DNA of 64,000 nt from Pseudomonadota bacterium (GTDB taxonomy: Bacteria > Pseudomonadota > Gammaproteobacteria > Steroidobacterales > JBCBZW01), in contig JBCCWS010000006.1 in the NCBI GenBank assembly GCA_039193195.1, positions 62,001 to 126,000 on the forward strand, in the 5' to 3' direction. Positions 56,201 to 63,800 of the stretch are shown one piece after another. How positions within the stretch are numbered: position 1 is the stretch's first letter; each line of letters starts with the position of its first letter. The position numbers were made by a program, and so were the translations under genes. The notes beneath the pieces were generated by a model. It was not told the DNA's origin. It saw only the letters and a program-made list of their open reading frames with translations, and searched no databases.

Positions 56201-59200
56201 ACGTTGGCGTAGAAGGCGCGGTCGAGATCGGCAGAGCGCAGGTCACCGACGAAGATGCGACCGCCGGGCGCGACGCGAGTGACGGCCGCCTCGAGGACCG
56301 TCTCCAGGTAGGCGACGCTCGGGAAGTACTGCGCGACGGAGTTGACCACCACCGTGTCCACGGAGCCCTCGTCGACGAGCGTCGCCGCCCGGTCCGCGCT
56401 CGCCACGTGCACCTGCACGCCCTCGATGTGACCGCCGGGCCGTGCCAGCTCTGCGCGCACGCCGTTCACGGCCTGCTCTGAGAAGTCCAAGCCAACGTAG
56501 CGCGCCACCTCGGGCGCCAGGCGATACAGGATAAGTCCGGTGCCGATGCCGATCTCGAGCACCTGGCGCGGTGCGAGCGCGCGGATGCGGCCCACGGTCT
56601 CCTCCACCCACGCGCGCATCTCCTCGCGGGCGATGGGCTCGCCGTCGTAGCTGCTGTGCCAGCCGACGAGATCGAAGCGTGCGTCTTGAGCGTCTTCGGC
56701 GTCGCGCTGGCCGCCGTAGGCCGTGTCGTAGAGGCGTCGCCAGTCGTCCACGTGGGTCGCCTCGCGGCGCTCGCGGTCGCTCGTCGTGCGCGCGCGCTCG
56801 GGCACGAAGAAGGCGACCAGGGCCCGCTGACCGTCGCGGTCCACGGGCAGCACGCTCGTCTCGCGCACCTCCTCGTGGGTCAGCAAGGTCGCTTCGATCT
56901 CCCCGGGCTCGAGGCGCGCGCCGCGGATCTTCACCTGGTAGTCGGTGCGGCCGAGGAATTCGAGCTGACCGTCGGCGAGGTAGCGCACCCGATCCCCCGT
57001 GCGGTAGAGGCGCTCGCCAGGCGTGGCGGCCAGCGGGTCGGGCACGAAGCGCAAGGCGGTCAGGGCCGCACGGCCACGGTAGCCGCGGGCGAGGCCACGG
57101 CCTCCCAGACACAGTTCCCCCGGTGCACCCACCGGCACCGGGCGTAAAGACGCGTCGAGAACGCGGGCGACCACGCCAGGCAGGGGGTGCCCTATCGGCG
57201 GCGCCTCGGCGACGTCCTGCGTCTGCGGCGACACCTGTTGGCTGGTGGACACCACCGCGTTTTCGGCCGGTCCATAGCAGTTCACATAGGCGAAGGGCAA
57301 CGATGGGTGGGGTCGGCGCGTGAGCTTATCGCCGCCCACGAGCAGCGCGCGCAGCGCCTGCGAGCCCTGCAGCGCCGGCTCGCCCAGCAGTCGCTCCGCC
57401 ACCGGTGTAGGGGCGAAGAGCACGTTGATCTGCTGTCGGGCCAACCATTGAGCGAGCGCCGGTGGGTCCAAGCGCAACTCGTCCGCCGGCAGCACCAGCG
57501 TGCCGCCCGTGGCGAGGGTCATCCACAGCTCCCACACGATGGCATCGAAGGCAAGCCCCGCGAGCGACGTGCCACGATCGCCAGGTCCGATCCGCCAGGC
57601 TGCTTCCTGCCACGCCACCAGGTGCGTCAGCGCCGCGTGCGACACGCCGACGCCCTTCGGCACGCCGGTGGAGCCGGACGTGTACACGACGTAGGCCAAC
57701 TGCTCCGCGCACACCTCGACGGGCGGCGTCTCGGGGGCATGCGTCGATGCGGGCGGGTCGCAATAGGCATCCACGTCGACGACGGCCACGGGATCTCGCT
57801 CGGCGCTCAGGCCGGCAAAATCCGCCAGGTGTCGGCCGACGGTCAGCACCACGTGGGCACCGGCATCGAGCACGGTGGCGCGGCGGCGACGCACGGGATC
57901 GGCAGGATCCAACGGCAGGTAGGCAGCGCCCGCCATGAGCACCGCGAGCGGAGCCAGTGCGATCGCGGTCCCTCGCGGCACGCAAACGGCGACCACATCC
58001 TCAGCGCCCACGCCGGTAGCGCCCAAGGCCGCCGCCAACGCCTGGGCCTGTGTGACGAGCTGCGCGAAGCTCCAGGTCACGCCGTCAGCGTCGACCACGG
58101 CGGGCGCTTGCGGTCGAGCCTCAGCGTGGTCGAACACGCGCTGATGCACCGGCGCGCTGAGCGGTGTCTGCTCCGCTGCGCGCAGCGACTGGCAGGCGAG
58201 CGTGTCCGCCCGATCGAGGTCGTCACCGTCGAGCCAGGCGAGCGCGGGCAGCGGCGCCTGTGGCCGCGCCATGGCGTCTTCCAACAGGGTGGTGAACTGG
58301 CGCATCAAGCCCTCGATGCGCGGCCCGTCCCACAGCGCGGTGGAGTACTCGACCAGCACCCCGAGGCCTTCGTCGATCTCGCCCATGTTGACGCTCAGAT
58401 CGAACAGCGCCGTGCCCGTGTCGACCGCGAGTCGCTCGATGGTGAGGCCCGGAAAGTCGTGCTGGGGCGTGAGGGAATTCTGTCGACCGTAGCTGCCGTC
58501 CTGGTACTGGAAGGTGACCTGGAAGAGCGGATTGCGGCCGAGTACGCGATCCGGGCGCAGACGCTCGACCACGCGCTCGAAGGGTACGTTGCGGTGCTCG
58601 AAGGCGCCGAGGGTCGTCTGTCGAATACGGTGCAAGAGGTAGCTGAAAGACGGCTCACCGGCGAGATCCGTCCGCATCACGAGGGAGTTGACGAAAAAGC
58701 CCACCAGCGGCTCCGTGGCGGGCCAGTTGCGGTTCGCCGTCGGCACCCCCACGACCACGTCGTCCTCGCCGCACAGGCGCTGCAGCAGCACCTTGAACAC
58801 GGCTAACAGGGTCATGAACGGCGTCACCCGCGCTTGGGCGGAGAATTGCTTGACCCGCTCGAGCAGCTCGGGCCGGTGCACGAGCAGCAGCTTGGCGCCC
58901 TGGTGCACGGTATCGGGTCGGCGCGGGCGGTCCGTGGGCAGGCGCAGCTCGCGCACGCCCGCCAGGCGCTCCTCCCAGAAGCGCATCTCACGCTCGAAGC
59001 GCTCCCCGCTGAGCCACTGGCGCTGCCAGACGGCGAAGTCACCGTACTGGATCTCGAGCGCCGGCAGGGGCGACGGCCGGCCGGCGACAAACGCGCCGTA
59101 GAGCTGCTCCAGCTCGCCCATGATCACCCCACGCGACCAGCCATCGCCCACGATGTGGTGGATCGACAGCAGCAGACCGTGATCATCGTCAGCGAAGCGC

Positions 59201-59721
59201 ACGATCGTGAGCCGCACGAGGGGCCCGGCGGCGAGGTCGAAGGAGCGACTGGCGTGCTCGCGCGTGACCTCGTCCATGCGCTGCGCCCGCTGCTCCGATG
59301 CCACGTGGGCGTCGTCGATCAGTTCGAAGGCGGGGACGAGTGCGTCGTGCACCACCTGGCGGGGCACACCGCCCTCGGCGCTGAAGGTGGTGCGCAGCGC
59401 TTCGTGGCGCTCAACGATCTCACCCACGGCGCGACGCATGGCCTCGACATCGAGGCGACCCCGCAGGCGCAGGGCCATGGGGATGTTGTAGAAGGCGCTG
59501 TCGCGCTCGAGGTGGTTCAGGAACCACAGGCGTTCCTGGGCGTGCGACAGGGGCAGCACCGCGTTCGCGGCGCGGCACGGGATCTCCGTCTCGCCAGTGT
59601 CTTCGGCCGCTTCGGGGCGATCACCGTCGAGGTCTACCTCACGGCCCCGTTCGGCGAGGCGTCGGCGCAGCAGTTCGCGCTGCTGCGGCGATAGGGCGGC
59701 GAGTCTGTCGGCCAGGGACAT
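50206..59721 (-). CDS. NRPS-1: C-A(Leu-like)-nMT-T-C-C*-A(Lys-like)-T
   Basis: 3171 aa from the ATG at 59721 (GAGGCG upstream); a longer frame to 59772 would overlap the monooxygenase gene. It begins with a docking-like helix (DRLAALSPQQRELLRRRLAE). C1 intact (HHIVGDGW near 190). A1: core near 683, code DAWFLGCVVK, close to the remembered Leu code DAWFLGNVVK. An N-methyltransferase is inserted between the A8 and A10 motifs (GWHSSYDGEPI, LEIGIGTGLIL near 1057). A10 SRGKLDRR near 1430; T1 near 1484; C2 intact (HHAAADGW near 1722). A further C-family domain follows with HQIVSDG (His2185, Gln2186), so the catalytic His is lost. A2: core near 2677, RGKVDRRAL near 3022, code DAEDIGSVVK, eight of ten to bacitracin Lys DAESIGSVCK. 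T2 near 3075. It should add N-methyl-Leu-like and Lys-like residues. Confidence 0.92.
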   Translation of the reverse strand: MSLADRLAALSPQQRELLRRRLAERGREVDLDGDRPEAAEDTGETEIPCRAANAVLPLSHAQERLWFLNHLERDSAFYNIPMALRLRGRLDVEAMRRAVGEIVERHEALRTTFSAEGGVPRQVVHDALVPAFELIDDAHVASEQRAQRMDEVTREHASRSFDLAAGPLVRLTIVRFADDDHGLLLSIHHIVGDGWSRGVIMGELEQLYGAFVAGRPSPLPALEIQYGDFAVWQRQWLSGERFEREMRFWEERLAGVRELRLPTDRPRRPDTVHQGAKLLLVHRPELLERVKQFSAQARVTPFMTLLAVFKVLLQRLCGEDDVVVGVPTANRNWPATEPLVGFFVNSLVMRTDLAGEPSFSYLLHRIRQTTLGAFEHRNVPFERVVERLRPDRVLGRNPLFQVTFQYQDGSYGRQNSLTPQHDFPGLTIERLAVDTGTALFDLSVNMGEIDEGLGVLVEYSTALWDGPRIEGLMRQFTTLLEDAMARPQAPLPALAWLDGDDLDRADTLACQSLRAAEQTPLSAPVHQRVFDHAEARPQAPAVVDADGVTWSFAQLVTQAQALAAALGATGVGAEDVVAVCVPRGTAIALAPLAVLMAGAAYLPLDPADPVRRRRATVLDAGAHVVLTVGRHLADFAGLSAERDPVAVVDVDAYCDPPASTHAPETPPVEVCAEQLAYVVYTSGSTGVPKGVGVSHAALTHLVAWQEAAWRIGPGDRGTSLAGLAFDAIVWELWMTLATGGTLVLPADELRLDPPALAQWLARQQINVLFAPTPVAERLLGEPALQGSQALRALLVGGDKLTRRPHPSLPFAYVNCYGPAENAVVSTSQQVSPQTQDVAEAPPIGHPLPGVVARVLDASLRPVPVGAPGELCLGGRGLARGYRGRAALTALRFVPDPLAATPGERLYRTGDRVRYLADGQLEFLGRTDYQVKIRGARLEPGEIEATLLTHEEVRETSVLPVDRDGQRALVAFFVPERARTTSDRERREATHVDDWRRLYDTAYGGQRDAEDAQDARFDLVGWHSSYDGEPIAREEMRAWVEETVGRIRALAPRQVLEIGIGTGLILYRLAPEVARYVGLDFSEQAVNGVRAELARPGGHIEGVQVHVASADRAATLVDEGSVDTVVVNSVAQYFPSVAYLETVLEAAVTRVAPGGRIFVGDLRSADLDRAFYANVALARAGEDESVTQVALRAEEAAAREDELLVAPAFFHALAARQPRIRGVRVRPKRFAAANELAQFRYDVVLELDEPCPGSAQAPQRRRFEEFADLQALETWLTAGRGAQAVVIEAIPNARVAAAALAGEELFAPIASDGRPADAASLARRMAATVGPAIDPDDLWSLGERYCATVDVRLSATGDGCLELHLGATGAAPSSAVAADVDLAVYGRAPAEDTSAGELAGALRDYLEARLPRYMVPERFVAVTTMPTTSRGKLDRRRLLALDPGRGSRETHYVAPRNALEALVAASFAQVLSVDRVGIADDFFDLGGHSLLATRVIADLEEKLGFTIELRTLFQATTVADLAKVLGESASDVGPAFPEASADGANAPRVLPIPRHDLGDAPVPASYGQRRLWLMEQLLPGTAVYHMPARAILRGHLDVARLRAALDALLARHAPLRAGLVPRSSADAAGEEGDAAPTQGHAVGSASSAPALDVVQVVAPPMAMPFELVDLRDVPEQGRKARAQALAAAAAAQPFDLATPPLARALLLRLSEQCHELIVTLHHAAADGWSVGIMLRELGIAYADSQAYGDAAQARLAPLPITYADYALWQRRHAHNEADVSWWRETLAGAPARLSLPTDHVRPPVPSFRGERVPVSLDAAALSALDALARRCRATRFMVALAAWQVVLQRLCGEQDLVIVSPLAGRRRAETHGLVGFFVNSIPLRTQVSEDATFEALLAATRTTSLAAFENAELPFEVIVDAARRDRDLQAAPFAQVAFALQNTPGGVLQVEDLEIAVEPLDTGTAKTDLSLLLDDPSSVLGEQGRAGMTGMLEFSSDLFERRTAQAIARAFEETVAAATADPTQTVAALGACLALPTGAIAPYPAAPQSPVLGADREASNLSDNQLLVWTGQRLDPTRPLYLLAITVDVEQVLDEARFERALGALVRASDAMRSAVVERDGVPQLVINDAADLALTTLDLAHLDDHAFAQQVRALAFEPLDITQGTHRSVLIRRSPERFTWLFVQHQIVSDGESIQFIVEHVSTLYRQLGESSDVHAPLALPSYREHLAWEQQQRVGGAWEEQRAYWDGLLAQRPEAPRCYGATGIKQGLTTRQLEVPIGALVGSALDAALAQLSGRSRPHPVMRLRLFLAVLVAFLHRTAGVEEVVVGMPWRNRGRQSARGTLGLFMRVLPVTMTVTGEDSLASLFARTGPAVKAALRHGEQVVRNPVDAPLYDVVLNVHTAGTDQFAGAPVDIRWLHTGLGFESLSVQVSDFNDKNELALFIELHDDVYDGAHGDLLAGHFASLMAAIAAAPTAALEAMTLEVQAAVPVPALPPVREALAAASVAAASVTPLAEALPTSDNHVLAAFDARVEAVPTAPAIALGHRLISYGELNHHAQRVAQQLVVGGVRRGDVVALALERGATVIGAMLGVLRAGAAFMVIEESVPRERREQMLAQAGVTRVLMSGDASWSLEAGDRQVAVCPDLDQAPCSKQALDDALRPRIGPRDAAYVAFTSGSTGTPKGVVVEHEALASFSRAAVETYALSPEDRVLQFSSLAFDASIEEIFGALTAGACLVPRDAAMLVDAARFVERCAEAGVTVVDLPTAYWHQLSRTLAERAQSLPACVRLVILGGERLVPAALAPWREAVAAGRAAPVIVNSYGPTETTVVVSAHRVSEQAEDPRRAEVPIGRAFGDAALYVLDARGEPAPVGVAGELYVGGPTLARGYAEMPAATAARFVPDPLSGVPGARLYRTGDRVRRRPDGALEYVGRVDRQVKVRGHRVELAEVERAVAALDGVAEVAVLDVPANDGVGTVLVAFVVSEDREAVDLRAALTSRLPTYMVPGRWVVGPASLPQDNRGKVDRRALRALVPAQAVASAPHVAPTGEVEREVARLWEEALQVDRVGVHDNFFELGGTSLTLVQLHPKLAERLGASIELVDLFRYPTVQTLARHISGVAEQDSAAVAQQRDDRVSARREALERRRSRSPAKALDSANDEAAHDCDPSEARR

Positions 59722-59738
59722 GGGCGGGCGCCTCGGCG

Positions 59739-60803
59739 TCAGGCCGACACGCGAGCGGTGAGGCCGAAGCACTCGTCCTTCAGCGCGCTCAAGTGCTCGA
59801 GACTTCCCATGACCTCGTCGTAGCCCGGGTGGAAGTCGATCAGGCAGGCCAGCTCGTCGATGCCCGCACGCGCGAACGCCTCGATGTGCTGACGCAGGTC
59901 GCTCACGCCGCCGATCAGGGAGCGGCCGTCGAGGAAACCCTCGAAGCCGAAGCGCAGGAGCGTCTCCAGGTCGGCGCTGGTGAGGTCGTCCATGCCCACG
60001 CCAAGCCCGAGGCTCTGCGCGAGCCCGTCGAGCAGGTGGTAGTGCGACTTCAGGTACTCGTGGAACGGCGCCTCGATCTGCTCGCGAACGGTGGCGAGGT
60101 CCGGCCCCACGAAGGTGTGCACCATCATCGCCACGCGGCGGCTGGCGGGATCGAAGCCGTGTTCGGCGAGCGCCTCGCGATAGCGAGCCACGTTCGCGGC
60201 CACCGCCTCCACGGTGGTGTTCAGGAGCGAGGTCAGCACGGGGGCGCCGATCGAGGCGGCGCGCAGGAAACCGGGCTCGGAAGACGCGGTGATCCAGAGC
60301 GGCAGCTCGCGCTGCAAGGGGCGCGGCAAGGTGCTGATGCTGACCGGCTCACCGCCGTCGCCGGGCAACTCCACGGTCTCGCCGGCCCACAGGCGGCGTA
60401 CCACGTCCACCCGATTCCACAGCGCGTCGTAGCGCGCCGCATGGCCCTCGGGTGAGAGCAGGAACTCGGTCACCGTCCATCCCGGCGCGAAGGCCATGGC
60501 GACCCGACCACCGGAGAGGTTGTCGACGACGGCCCAGTCCTCCGCCAGACGTACGGGATGGTGAAGCGGCGCCACCACGCTCCCGGCACGGATCTGCACC
60601 CGCTGGGTTACCGAGGCGAGGGCTGCGCTGGTGACGACGGGGTTGGGATAGAGACCGCCAAAGGCATGGAAGTGACGCTCGGGCGTCCAGACCGCCGTGT
60701 AGCCGTGCTCGTCCGCATAACGCGCGGAATCGAGCAACAAGCGGTACTGGTTGGGCCGGCGCACGGCGCCGTCGCCGTCGAAGTAAAACAGTCCGAAGTC
60801 CAT
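59739..60803 (-). CDS. MupA/Atu3671-type FMN-dependent luciferase-like monooxygenase
   Basis: 354 aa, the full length of the family. Diagnostic stretches are MDFGLFYFDGDG, YTAVWTPERHFHAFGG, GSVVAPLHHPVRLAEDW, GRVAMAFAPGW and ELPLWITASS. These FMN enzymes of the bacterial luciferase superfamily occur alone or embedded in NRPS/PKS lines and oxidise carrier-bound intermediates, often with uncertain chemistry (hydroxylation or Baeyer-Villiger type). The gene lies 21 bp downstream of PKS-0 and 17 bp upstream of NRPS-1, so it is part of the operon. Its substrate is unknown; the neighbouring C-C* pair in NRPS-1 makes a residue of that protein a candidate. Confidence 0.88.
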   Translation of the reverse strand: MDFGLFYFDGDGAVRRPNQYRLLLDSARYADEHGYTAVWTPERHFHAFGGLYPNPVVTSAALASVTQRVQIRAGSVVAPLHHPVRLAEDWAVVDNLSGGRVAMAFAPGWTVTEFLLSPEGHAARYDALWNRVDVVRRLWAGETVELPGDGGEPVSISTLPRPLQRELPLWITASSEPGFLRAASIGAPVLTSLLNTTVEAVAANVARYREALAEHGFDPASRRVAMMVHTFVGPDLATVREQIEAPFHEYLKSHYHLLDGLAQSLGLGVGMDDLTSADLETLLRFGFEGFLDGRSLIGGVSDLRQHIEAFARAGIDELACLIDFHPGYDEVMGSLEHLSALKDECFGLTARVSA

Positions 60804-60824
60804 TTCAGGGCCGTCTCGTTGCGG

Positions 60825-63800
60825 TTAATTTATGTCTTTGGTGACGATGGCGGCTTGCGCCTCGTCGTCGCTCAGTTGCTCGACGGCGGAAAGAAGCGCC
60901 TCGAGCTCGGGATCCGCGGCGACGTCCGCCGACGCGAGCGACTCCACGGAGTCACCGTGGGTGGCGTGCCTTGTGCCATCCGATGCGGCCGCGTCGCGCG
61001 TGGCCAGCTGCTGGCGAACCCCCTCCGCCACCGTCGCCACCGTGGGCTCGCTGCCGAGCAACGCCTCTAGCGGCAGGTCGACGGCAAACTCCGTCTTGAT
61101 CTGCGTCATGATCCGCACGGCGGCCAGCGAGGTGCCACCGAGGGCGAAGAAGTCGTCGTCGACGCCGATCGCCCCGCCGGGCAAGAACTCCTCCCAGATA
61201 GCGATGATCGCGCGCTCGACGTCGTCGCGCGCCGCCCGTATCGGGCGCTCTAACGCGTCGGCCGTGATCGTGCCACTGGGCCGTGGCGCCGGAGCAAACG
61301 CACGGGCGATGCGCTCCGGCGCTGGGGTCGGCATCACGAGCATCGATCGTTCGCCCTGCGGCACCACCGTGTCCGCGCCATCCACGGGAATCAGGCGGCT
61401 GAAGGCAGCCTGCAACTCCTCCTCCGTCAGCGCGGACTGGCGCAGCAGCTCGCCCTCCTCAAGGCGCGCTACCTCGTCGCCCAGCTCGTCCGCCAAGGCC
61501 TCGAAGCCGACGCTGAACCAGGGAGCACCGGTGTTAGCCGCATGCTGGCGCACGTAACTCTCGGCATAGGCGTTGGCGGCCGCATAGTCTGCAAAGCCCA
61601 CGCCACCGACGTGGGCGGACAGGGACGTGATGACCAGCACGTACGCGGGTGAACGCCCCTCCAGGGCGTGGGCCAGCGCCGGCATGCCGTCGATCCGTTC
61701 GCGCAGCACCCGATGGGTCGCGACCTGGGGTGCCTGCATCAGCAGCCGAGCGATCTCCGGGCGACCGGTGGCGCCGGCGTGGATCACCGCCTGCAGCCGA
61801 CCGTGAGCATGCTCGGCCGCGTCGATTGCTTGGCGCAGCTGAGTGCGGTCGCCAACATCGGCGCTCAAGCTAACGATGCGGTCAGGGTCACCGGCGAGTT
61901 GGCGAAGCCGTTCGACCGCCTGCGCTTGGCCATCGTTGACCGCTCGCGCGTCGGCTTCGTTGGCGGATCCGGAAGCCTCACTCGAAGGGCCGATCAGGAC
62001 CACGCGTTGCACACCGCAAACCACCAGGAAGCGGGCGATCCGCTCGCCTAGGCCGGTGGTCAAGGCCCCGACCACAGCCACCGCCCTCGCGGGGGCGGCC
62101 GCAACGGGCGGCGCACCCGAGGCGCCGTCAGCCTGCAGCCAGCGCCCATCGAGGGGCGCTGGCACGTGCGTCAAGGCCCACCGGTGGGGTCCGCGGAAGG
62201 CCACCGCCCGTGGTGCCTCGCTCCCCGCATCCTCGGCCGCGATGGGCCGCAGCGCGTACGCCAGCGGCTGCGCCTGCGGCACGACGCCCGCATCGAGGTC
62301 AACAATCCTGATCGGTATGTCGAACTCTTGGCCCAGCACGGCCGCGGCAGCCGCCGCCGCGGCGGCGGTCGGGTCCAGGCGCTCGAGGCCAGTCACCTCG
62401 TAGGCGCCCGCCGTCAGCAGCGTGAGCGTCACGGCCCGCGGCGACCCGGCGAGGACTTGCGCCACCTGCGCCGCCCACTGCCGGTCATCGTCGGCGGGAG
62501 GCGCGACCACCAGGTGCGTCGTGCCCGTGCCCTCTTCCGCTGCCAGCAACGCTTCGAGCGACGCGAACGTGCAACGCTTGGCTGGCTGTTTCGCTAGGTC
62601 CAGAAGCTCGAGCACGGACTCTGTCCGTTCGCCCTCGAGCACGAGGAGCAGATCACTCGATGGCGTCATCCAGGGTGCGGGGGGCAAGCGGCGGAACGAC
62701 GGCGTCCACCCCCACTCGGTCACGGGGGGCCGCGACGACTCGCGGTCAGGGCCGGTCGTCGCAGGCGCTGCCTGAGCGGCCGGTACGGGCTCCGGCCAGA
62801 ACCGCGTTCGCTGCAGGGGCGTCCGCGGGGCGTCCGCGCTACGGGGGCCCTCGCCTAACCAGGGTGACAGGTCGCGGTCGGCGCGGCGTACGCTGAGCGC
62901 AGCCACCGCATCCAGCACGCTCACGGCCTCGCCGCGGCGCTTGGACGCCGCGGACACAGCGAGCACCTGGGCATCGTCGCTCAAGATCTCGCCGACCAGC
63001 CCCGTCAGGGCGGAGCCGGGCCCGATCTCCACAAACTCCTGGGTGCCCGCCATCCAAAGCGCGTCCACCGCGTCGGTGAAGCGCACCGGCTCCAGCAGCT
63101 GGCGCACCCAGTGTTCGGGTTGCCCCACTTCCGATCCGGCCAACTGTCCCGTGCGACTGGACACGAGCGGCGTGCGCGGTGGACGGAACTTGATCGAGGC
63201 CACGGCCTCCCGCAGCGCGTCGGCGGCAGGCGCCATGAGGGGGCTGTGGAAGGCGTGGGAGACGGCGAGCGTGCGCGTATCCTCGCACCCGAGCACGGCG
63301 AGCACGCGGTCCACGTCATCGTCGGCGCCGGAGATCACCACCTGGCGGGGCCCGTTGTACACGGCCACGGCCACCGTGCCGCCCACCTGGCGCACCGCCG
63401 CTTCCACCGCGCGCGGGTCCTGCACGACCGCTACCATCTTGCCGCCCGCCGGCAACGCCGACAGCTGATCGGCCCGCACGAGGACCAGGCGCGCTGCATC
63501 CTCCAGGTCTAGTACATCCGCGGCCCAGGCGGCCGTCAGCTCCCCCACGCTGTGGCCGAGGACGAAGTCCGGCACCACCCCGCGCGAGCGGAACAATTCG
63601 GTCATCGCCACTTGGAACGCGAACAGCGCTGGTTGCAGGGCGCCCGTGTCGATCGGCGTGTCTTCGCCGATGGCGCTCGGATCGAGCACCGCACGGCGGC
63701 CCAACACCGCCTCGCATCGCGCCAGGGCGTCTCGAAACGCCGGTTCGTGTTCGCGCAGGTGAAGGCCCATGCCCGCCCAAGCCGTGCCTTGACCGGGGTA

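Noticed and set aside
17122-60824. Thioesterase or terminal reductase domain
   Set aside because: I checked the C-termini of all complete NRPS/PKS proteins; they end in carrier, C-family, TauD or aminotransferase domains, with no GxSxG hydrolase after a carrier.
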